Source: Bimastos eiseni
Taxonomy: Eukaryota > Annelida > Clitellata > Crassiclitellata > Lumbricidae
Length of the DNA stretch: 64,000 nucleotides
NCBI GenBank assembly: GCA_959347315.1
Contig: OY365813.1
Location: 32,616,635-32,680,634 of the forward strand
Reading direction: 5' to 3'
Shown: positions 56,689 through 64,000 of the stretch, in pieces
How positions within the stretch are numbered: the stretch's first letter is position 1
Layout of the letters: every line of letters starts with the position of its first letter
Position numbers and translations under genes: made by a program
Notes under the pieces: generated by a model
What the model was told of the DNA's origin: nothing
Databases searched by the model: none
Seen by the model: only the letters and a program-made list of their open reading frames with translations

Positions 56689-59600
56689 ATGAACAAAGTG
56701 AAAATTCTCGTCCTAGGTCCTGCAAAGGTAAGCGACTAGGCTTGCCTAGAGGAATATAACATGAAAGCGGATATTTCATAAATAACTACCCTGCTACTAA
56801 AACCGATTGGCGTCTAGTGTAACAAGTGCTGCATACCAATAAACTATGCCTAGTGGCAGAATATAACACGATAAACAAGAATTTAGCCAAGGCTGGTAAT
56901 GTGGTGTTTGGTTGATTTTGTTCATCAGTTAAATGACATTTCGAATGGTTGTTTCACTCGTTTGTGTTGTGCCAAGTAGTGATTTCTCTTATGTTTTAAT
57001 TTTAAATGCATTATGAAAGTCTGGGTACAAGTTCTTTTACGTATTGATGTATGTTAAGTGTTCGACCTAGGTGTTCCAATTCTCTGAATCTGATTCAACT
57101 CTGTATGACCTTTTACAATTCTTTCAGAGTGGTAAGACTGTGATTGCCAACCACCTGGCAGAGGCAACAGAGGCATCTGGCGGCCATTACCATCCGACTC
57201 AGGGATGTCGCATACTCGAGTTCCAAGTCCCGGAAGTCAAAGTCAACGGAAAGAAAACGACCGCAGAGGTCGAACTGTGGGACTGTAGTGGAGATCACAA
57301 GTAAGGCTGTAAATTTATATGTAGTCGAATTCATTCATTCATTGTCAAGATTTATGTAGCACCCTTCAAGGTTACTACTCAGGAGCGCCCCTTACCCCAG
57401 CACGGCTGAAAAGAACAGGTTGAAGGCGTGTATAAAAAGAGTCAGAGACCCGGGGTGACAAGCGCAATATACACTTTGTTCAACATGCCAGTGGGAGTGT
57501 GTTCCAGAGCGAGGGGCCCACCACTGAGAAGGAATGATTTACATAGCGATCGTATATGAACCGAGTATCTATTTCCTGGCGAGCACCGAGTATTTGAACT
57601 GTTAAACGCAAACAAATAACTAACTACAAAGTACCACTAGCTAATAATAAATATCAATACTGCTATTGAAGGATAAACAAGGGGTTCATGTATATCCTCC
57701 ATCAGTGAAATGATTGGGTGAGATCCTTCACCACCTCTCCCCTTTTTAATGTAAATTTTTGGCTTGTCTGTTGCTCTCTTGGTCCTGGGATTCTTAGACA
57801 TGAACACTGCCAAAAAATATATATTCCATACATATGGTTACAAAATGACAGCAATAAAAACAACAAATCTAATAAAATTAATAAATAAATGTCACATGTT
57901 AAATACATAATGAGGATTCACATATTAATAGCAAGTCAGAACTTAGAATAGGAGACCAGTCAATTAAAGTACCTGGAATTAACCTAGAATTCAGCATTGA
58001 CATGAACCAAAAATATGATAAACATTTGAAAATAATAAAAAAATTGGCTTGTTTGTTGCTTTTTTAGGTTTGAAAGTTGTTGGCCTGCAATGGCTCGTGA
58101 CGCATCGGGAGTCATCTTCGTCTACAATCCGGACCAGCTGAGCCACGACACGGAACTCGAGTCCTGGTCAGTCCTGGTTGAACAACCAGACGATGCCATC
58201 ATTGTGGTATTGGTGTAACTAGCTGTCCAAATTAAATACAATACTGCCTGTTATATGGCCCATCATGGCACTGCACCAACTTACCTAAGGAGCTTTGCTT
58301 GTCCTATTGCTGCTAGTAGAAATTCTGGCAGGTCACTGCGCTCTGCCTCACAAGCTCTTCTTCTTGGACCTTTTTCTGGGACCTCTATGATGCAGTATTG
58401 TGCTTTTTCAATTGCATGTAATAGCTTCCCATTGGATCTTTAGCTTTTGCTTAGGAACAGTCTATCCCATTCTTATTCCTCTCTGAAATCTGTTTTATTT
58501 GGCTGAGGTTCGACCGGTAGCACCACTGGGTAGATTTCTTGAAGATGCGTTGCATCAAGAAGTGTCACTGATTGATTGACTTATTGATCCAATTACAAAA
58601 ATACAAATGCCTTTTGAACCAAATGTTGAACTTTGTACTACAAGTGAGAACCTAAGTCTAGCAAGACAAGGAGACCTCTCACACATAAACAGCTATATGC
58701 AGTGAATCTAATGTTCATCGACTCTCAACCGCATAATTCCCTTGTTATTTCTTGGCGAACAATAAAGCACTTGATTGATTGATTGATTGAGTAACATTGC
58801 AAAGTTTATTTTCCGTATGTAAATTTTGTATTGCAATGAAAAATATTTGTTTGTTTGCATGCATCATAAGCAGTTAGGCACATTACACATGTATAGATGG
58901 TGAATGTTCCTTTTTCAGGTATAATTACTACGTGAGACAACACGGACTGCGTGATACTCAGTGCATCCTCTTTGAACATCAGAAGTCCAAGGACTCTGAG
59001 CAACGACTGTCGCTTTGTGAGTGGCTTTTCCTTAAAAAAAACAACTCAAAACTCATTTGTTCTCCTTGGCTGTCAAGCACTTGGATATCTTACCTGAACT
59101 TATCCTTTGAACAGTTGGATGGAAAGATATATACCCCATCAGCAACATGCTTTGCTGATAATATTTCCGAAAAATGAAATTTATGAACAAATGTCACATT
59201 TTAGGCCCATGCAGATCTATACATAGGCAGACCAAGACTGTGTCGGATAGACAACTTAAAAAGGACAAGTATACAATCAAATTGACAAACACTAAGCAGA
59301 GAAGACAATGGAAATCATTTGTAACAATTGCCAAGTGTCTACTTTTATCTTTCACTAAGAAGTAGTACCAGGATCTGATGATGATGTAGCCCCAATATAA
59401 TATCATATTTTTAACAGATCTTCAACATATGGTTTTTTGGGGTATACGTGCACGAAAAGCTGTTTTTACATAGCCTATACAGGCCATACTCATAGGTGGA
59501 GACTCGGTCCTGGGTTTGGGTACATATCGACACAACTGGGGTTTTGGGGAACAGTTCTAAAAAATTTCAATTCCCAAGCATGGATGTAGCAAAAAATGAT

Positions 59601-60095
59601 GAACAGTGGAAAGACTGGAAATGTTTAATATTTATGAAATAAATGGGGAATAGGCCTATAAGCAGTTCCATCCAGGAGCACAACCAGAAAATGTTCCTGG
59701 GAGGTGCTCATATTGCAAATGCTGAATGCATGAAACAACATGCTGAAAGCATCAGTACTTCCTTCTAAAAAACTCATCATAATTGGATCAATTGTGTGGG
59801 TCAATTTTTTTAATCCTGAGGATGCTCAAGCACCACTCTAGTTGTTCCTCTGGTTACATCTCCTCCACCTGCAATTTGTTTTGGTGCATATGAAGCATAG
59901 CTGGTTAACCTGATATGTTGTTTCTTTTCCTCAGCTGGAGCTCTTGGAAAACTACACTCTGTGGCGACATCTGCCGATGATGACGACGATGTCGTCCAAA
60001 TAAGGAATCATTTCAGTTCCTATCTTGGGAAGCTTTTTGTCGTGCTTACAGAGAAGCGAGAGGAAGAGGAAATGACAATATTGAACAGCAGATAA
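56689..60095 (+). CDS. IFT22: IFT22 / RABL5, intraflagellar transport small GTPase-like protein, 5 exons
   Basis: Component of the IFT-B complex moving cargo in cilia; related to Rab GTPases. Exons 56689-56727, 57128-57300, 58068-58166, 58919-59016 and 59935-60095 total 570 bases, 189 residues (human 185), with all joins in phase and GT-AG borders. The protein begins MNKVKILVLGPAKSGKTVIA, containing the P-loop GPAKSGKT. The switch/G3 region is VELWDCSGDHKFESCWPA, with Cys-Ser replacing the classical DTAGQ Ala. GVIFVYNPDQLSHD and LRDTQCILFEHQK follow. As in other IFT22 proteins there is no NKxD motif; HQK occupies the place. The tail is acidic (ADDDDDVVQIRNHF) and ends TILNSR. Presence of this gene implies a ciliated animal. 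Introns carry repeats. Confidence 0.95.
57345..57560. repeat. SINE/LINE-tail repeat in IFT22 intron 2
   Basis: TTTATGTAGCACCCTTCAAG then GTTACTACTCAGGAGCGCCC ... GAGGGGCCCACCACTGAGAA. Related to 51398-51600 and 53150-53365. Confidence 0.6.
57780..57995. repeat. Dispersed repeat family E, copy 2
   Basis: Partner of 54400-54590, with the same order of words; in IFT22 intron 2. Confidence 0.6.
58235..58600 (+). mobile_element. LINE 3' tail in IFT22 intron 3
   Basis: Frame gives APTYLRSFACPIAASRNSGR and SLRSASQALLLGP, an L2/CR1-like ORF2 end. It is followed by GGTAGCACCACTGGGTAGAT TTCTTGAAG and a TTGATTGATTGAC tail. A second TTGA run at 58768-58790 may mark another tail. Confidence 0.6.
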
Positions 60096-60295
60096 TGGTT
60101 GTTTATAATTATATATGCGTAGATTAATAGGATGATGTTTACGCAATTCCGAGTGACATCAAAATGTCAGAGGAATATACGCTTAAGAACTATGTATTGT
60201 CTGTGAATTTGTGTAAATGTGTATATCTATGTTAGAAGAATAACATTGGCCTGACAAACTATAATGTATGAATTGCTGGCCAAAGTTGATAAATT

Positions 60296-60450
60296 CAGAC
60301 AAACAGAAATTAAGCACACAGACAGACAGATCGACAAGCAGCTAAACAGATGAATAGACAATCAAGAAGACAGACAGACTAACAATCAGACAGATACGAA
60401 GACAGGAAGACAGATACGAAGACAGGAAGACAAAAAAAAAGCAAAAAGAC
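60296..60450. repeat. GACA-rich simple repeat
   Basis: ACAGACAGACAGATCGACAA ... AGATACGAAGACAGGAAGAC tract after IFT22, about 150 bases. Confidence 0.75.
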
Positions 60451-60479
60451 AGTCGGATATACAGACACAAACAGTGTAA

Positions 60480-61000
60480 ATGCTCTCTGACATCGATTGC
60501 ACTTGTATTTCTATAATCCTGTGTATGGGTTTGTGTGTGTGTGATCTTGTATCGATTTTAACACCATGCTTCGCTGCAAATGGGAAGCAATGGTCAAAGA
60601 GAAAAAACTGATGACAATTTGCGAGGTAAGACCATAATGCAGAAGCACCAAGATCTCCTCCAGCCTTTCATTCCACTCAACACTGTTATGCAAAAGCCTC
60701 GTTTCAATGAAGACAATGAATGACAAATGCATTGTCAACATCAGCAGTAGCATCGATAAATTAACACAAAAATTGTATCCAGTGTACAGACTGATTATCT
60801 TAGATCTTAGATAAAGTTATTAAATGAAAATCTTCTGTCATGTCATAGTTCACTCCTAAATAACTTAACAAATGTGGGATTTCCTGTCCTTTTGTCAGAT
60901 TGACAACAGAGTCAAATTTTTTTAACATAAGTTGCACTTGCATGGCTTTTTAACAGTGTGGGTTCTTGTATTGTAGTCCAGAGTACATTCTGTGCACATG
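60480..61000 (-). pseudogene. Decayed zinc-finger fragments
   Basis: Minus-strand 60480-60590 gives FAAKHGVKIDTRSHTHKPI, and 60925-60990 gives ECTLDYNTRTHTVKKPCKCN followed by LC and a stop. Both are recognisable finger pieces with stops and shifts, related to the pseudogene at 61204-62960. Confidence 0.55.
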
Positions 61001-61203
61001 CTTGATGAAATAGATTAAACTTGTATTGCTATTGCTTACACTTCTATTATCACAAATCAATGATTGCAACGATTTTTTCAACCATGTAGCAGAGAAAATT
61101 AACAAAATATTTCAGATCTAACCTGTTTAATAGGAATCTCTTGAAAAGTAAAATTAGCCAGTCTAAATCATCAAACAATCTTAAGACTTAGAAGAATTTA
61201 AGC

Positions 61204-62960
61204 TTAAGTTAAAAGACACATCTCAATAAGATCAAGAAAAGTATCCTTCTGAGAAGTATCCCTGTAGTGATTAGAACAATGATCTATAAACGTCTTTTCA
61301 ATTTCAAAAACCGCATTGCAATTTCCACAACCATAAGGTCTTAAAATAATATCATCCATGACAACATTAAACACTGAATGATTTTCAAAACATAGGTTTT
61401 CATCTGGACTTGGGTTTGTATATTGCCTCAACGATACGTCAGGCTATTTTTCTTCAGATGACAACACCATTCCTTCGAAGCAATTGTCATCTTTAGTGTT
61501 CGAGTTGACTCTGTTAGCTGAGGCACTCAACTGAAAATGTACTATCATGCCATGAGATGTACACTCTTGCGCACTATATTTTCAATGCGTGATTTTACAT
61601 GTTTTGTCAGATTCACACCTGACTCAAATGTTTTGTAACATAAATTCCACCTGTTATGCTTTTCAACTGTGTGGGTTCTTGCATGGATTTTCAGATCATG
61701 CTTCTGGATAAATACTTTTTGACATAGATTGCACTTGTGTGGTTTTTCTCCCGTGTGGGTTCTTGCATGGATTCCTAGCCGGTCTTTCCGATTAAAAGCT
61801 TTCTGACATAGATTGCACTTGTATGGCTTTTCTCCTGTGTGAGTTCTTGTATGGATTTCCAGATGGCCTTTGTGTGCAAATGCTTTATGACATTGATTGC
61901 ACTTGTATGGTTTTTCTCCTGTGTGGGTTCTTGCATGGATTTCCAGAACATGCTTCTCTGCAAATCCTTTCTGACAAAGATAGCACCTGTATGGCCAATC
62001 TCCTGTGTGGGTTCTTGTGTGGATTTCTAGATTGACTTTCCGTGTAAATGCTTTCTGACAAAGATTGCACTTGTATGGTTTTTCACCTGTGTGGGTTCTT
62101 GTATGGACTTCCAGATGGGTTTTCTGTGCAAATGCTTTCTCACATATATTGCACTTGTATGGCTTTCCTCCTGTGTGAATTCTTGTGTGGATTTCCAGAA
62201 AGACTCTCCGTGTAAATGCTTTCTGACAAAGATTGCACTTGTATGGTTTAGGCCTATCTCCTGTGTGGGTTCTCGTATGGACTTCCAGACTGCGTTTCAG
62301 TGCAAACGCTTTCAGACAAAGAATGCAGTTGTATGGTTTTTCTCCTGTGTGGGTTCTTGTGTGGATTTTCAGATCATGCTTCTGGATAAATGCCTTCTGA
62401 CATCGATTGCACTTGTATGGTTTTTCTCCCGTGTGGGTTCTTGCATGGATTCCTAGCTGCTCTTTCCGATTAAAAGCTTTCTGACATAGATTGCACTTGT
62501 ATGGCCTTTCACCCATGTGTGTTCTTGTATGGACTTCCAGATGGCCTTTGTGTGCAAATGCTTTCTGACATTGATTGCACTTGTATGGTTTTTCTCCTGT
62601 GTGGGTTCCTGCGTGAATTTTCAGATCAAATTTCTGGATAAATGCTTACTGACATATATTGCACTTATATGGCTTTTGTACCGAGTGGGTTTTCGTGTGG
62701 TAATCCAGATTAGCTTTCTGTGCAAATAGTTTCTCACACAGCATGCATTTATATGGTTTTTCTCCTGTGTGGGTTCTTGTGTGAATTTTCAGATCATGTT
62801 TCTGGATAAATGCCTTCTGACGTTGATTGCACTTGTGTGGTTTTTCTCCTGTGTGAGTTCTTCTATGAAGGTTCAGACTTCCTTTCTGTGTAAATGCTTT
62901 CTGACACAAATTGCAGTTGTATGGCCGTTCCACTGGGTGGGCATGAAAGCAGGAGCTCAT
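61204..62960 (-). pseudogene. Second-locus C2H2 zinc-finger gene, about 16 fingers, probably inactivated
   Basis: From ATG 62960 one frame runs to 61545 with about 16 finger units, interrupted by TAA at 62646-62648 where a Lys codon is expected in NICQxAF. Fingers are of the YKCNLCQKAF ... [13 protein letters not shown] type, distinct from the first cluster (KSF type). Finger 2 has lost a Cys (CNQRQKAF) and the last finger reads NRWNLC. Near 61545-61560 the frame shifts, and a TAG at 61444-61446 precedes a C-terminal piece with PYGCGNCNAVFEIEKTFIDH and CSNH. That piece is the family module of the first cluster in divergent form. If functional at all, the 61545-62516 segment could encode an 11-finger fragment. 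Confidence 0.7.
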
Positions 62961-63780
62961 TGTAATCGATTTTGTTGGCTATGAATTCATGATTGTAGCT
63001 TCTGGTCTTCAAAACACAGAATAAATCCAATTGTACTTACAAGATTAACTTCACTTGTATGGAAGAGCCCATTTATGCAGAAGGCTAGTCCAGTTATGAT
63101 GCTGCCCAGTTTATTTTAGGTAGATCTAAATTAGTTTACATGACAAAAACCCATAGAAACCTAATCAGGTCAATGAGCAAAATGTGCTAATGGGAATATA
63201 TTTGAAATCGTAAATTCAAATTGCTATAATGCCAATAAAAGATAGGTTTGCTCATCAGAGGCACTCCTGCCATAAAACAATGACACCACAATAGAACAAA
63301 GCATTCATCAAGGGCGTGAGGAGAAGTGCTAGCTAAATAGAATGTGAGCAGTTCAATTTGCAAGTTGTTACATAACTTGTTCCATGACCACAGCAAAAAA
63401 CTTTCATGCTGTACCATGGAAGCCTAGGGCCCTAGGCTGTTGTAACCATTGTCGCCCAGTTTAGTCAGAGATATCTGCAACCTGGTATGTGAAGGACTGA
63501 GATGCAATGGCCGTAGAGAAATTGGAGCATGTCATGTTCGACAATTATAAATAGGCATTAAGATGTTAAACTCTGTACGCTCATGAGTAGGCAACGAGTG
63601 TGCATCCTCCCACATGTACCTGGGAAGTGGGCATATGCCCCAAAAGAGATCTGCTGTCAATATAGTATAGGATGATGAGTCGAGGGTCCGAGGGCGTAAA
63701 TATAATCACAAGCAATGTTGTGTGTTACTCACTACTCATAAGCACATCAATGTAACAAATTACCATTTTTGGTAACTAAT
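62961..63780. other. Upstream flank of the second zinc-finger locus
   Basis: No finger array or gene in 62961-63780; a short tail-repeat match (CTCATCAGAGGCACTCCTGC) lies at 63250-63272. The paralogue 1-4 promoter motif CACAAAATGGCGA is not present. Confidence 0.4.
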
Positions 63781-63784
63781 TCCG

Positions 63785-63895
63785 CAACTGATGTGGGTTC
63801 TTGTGTGGATTTCCAGTCAGTGCAAATCTTTTCTGACCAGATTGCACTTGTATGACTTTTCACTTGTGTTGGGTTCTTGTATGGATCTCCACACC
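63785..63895 (-). pseudogene. Zinc-finger debris
   Basis: Minus strand reads VEIHTRTQHK then a stop, with a shifted SEKSYKCNL and LEIHTRTHI. About two fingers with indels, related to 61204-62960. It suggests a further decayed copy running off the right edge. Confidence 0.6.
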
Positions 63896-64000
63896 ACAAT
63901 TTAAGAAAAAATTATGTAGGCCTACATCAAAGCAGCTGCTTTAACTTGCTTAAAGAAGCACGTCATGTGCATGAAAATGGATGTTTGTATACACTAAACA

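Noticed and set aside
61823..62984. Plus-strand Cys-rich frames of 60-121 codons
   Set aside because: Antisense readings of the zinc-finger repeats; similar antisense frames occur over the 19 kb and 26 kb genes.

Overview
The window is nuclear DNA from an invertebrate animal. It is AT-rich, has spliced genes with GT-AG introns, tandem C2H2 zinc-finger genes and dense degenerate transposons. I cannot fix the phylum from sequence alone; frequent GGCCTA words and the hAT/LINE-tail repeat load would suit a marine invertebrate, but that is only an impression. No rRNA, functional tRNA, CRISPR array or prokaryotic gene was seen.

Region 1 (1-26500) is a tandem, same-strand (minus) cluster of C2H2 zinc-finger paralogues. 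Four have open frames (3006-4877, 9361-11253, 14629-15915, 19058-19909), one is a pseudogene with three in-frame stops (25506-26486), and one survives only as a 3' relic (about 1000-1545). Finger number falls from about 16 to 4 between paralogues, while all share a non-array C-terminal module built around FGCGICDELxEIEKDFLEHC. The duplicated unit includes 3' flanks, 5' flanks and a distal block with a CACAAAATGGCGA motif that probably marks the promoter. The spaces between genes hold arrays of a 35-bp repeat and several small inverted-repeat transposons.

Region 2 (26928-60095) holds three conserved single-copy genes reconstructed exon by exon. CENATAC/CCDC84 (plus, 8 exons, about 371 aa) is a minor-spliceosome factor. 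LIS1/PAFAH1B1 (minus, 11 coding exons, about 408 aa) is a dynein regulator. IFT22/RABL5 (plus, 5 exons, about 189 aa) is an intraflagellar-transport GTPase-like protein. CENATAC and LIS1 converge; LIS1 and IFT22 are head to head about 1.2 kb apart. Their introns contain hAT elements (one with a perfect 8-bp target duplication), nested TIR elements, LINE 3' tails and minisatellites.

Region 3 (60480-63900) holds a second, decayed zinc-finger locus on the minus strand. It has about 16 fingers in one frame with one stop, then a frameshift and a second stop before a divergent copy of the same C-terminal module, with finger debris on both sides. The zinc-finger family therefore brackets the conserved genes. 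The most novel material is this family with its C-terminal module, and the 35-bp repeat that occurs inside several unrelated-looking transposon shells around it.
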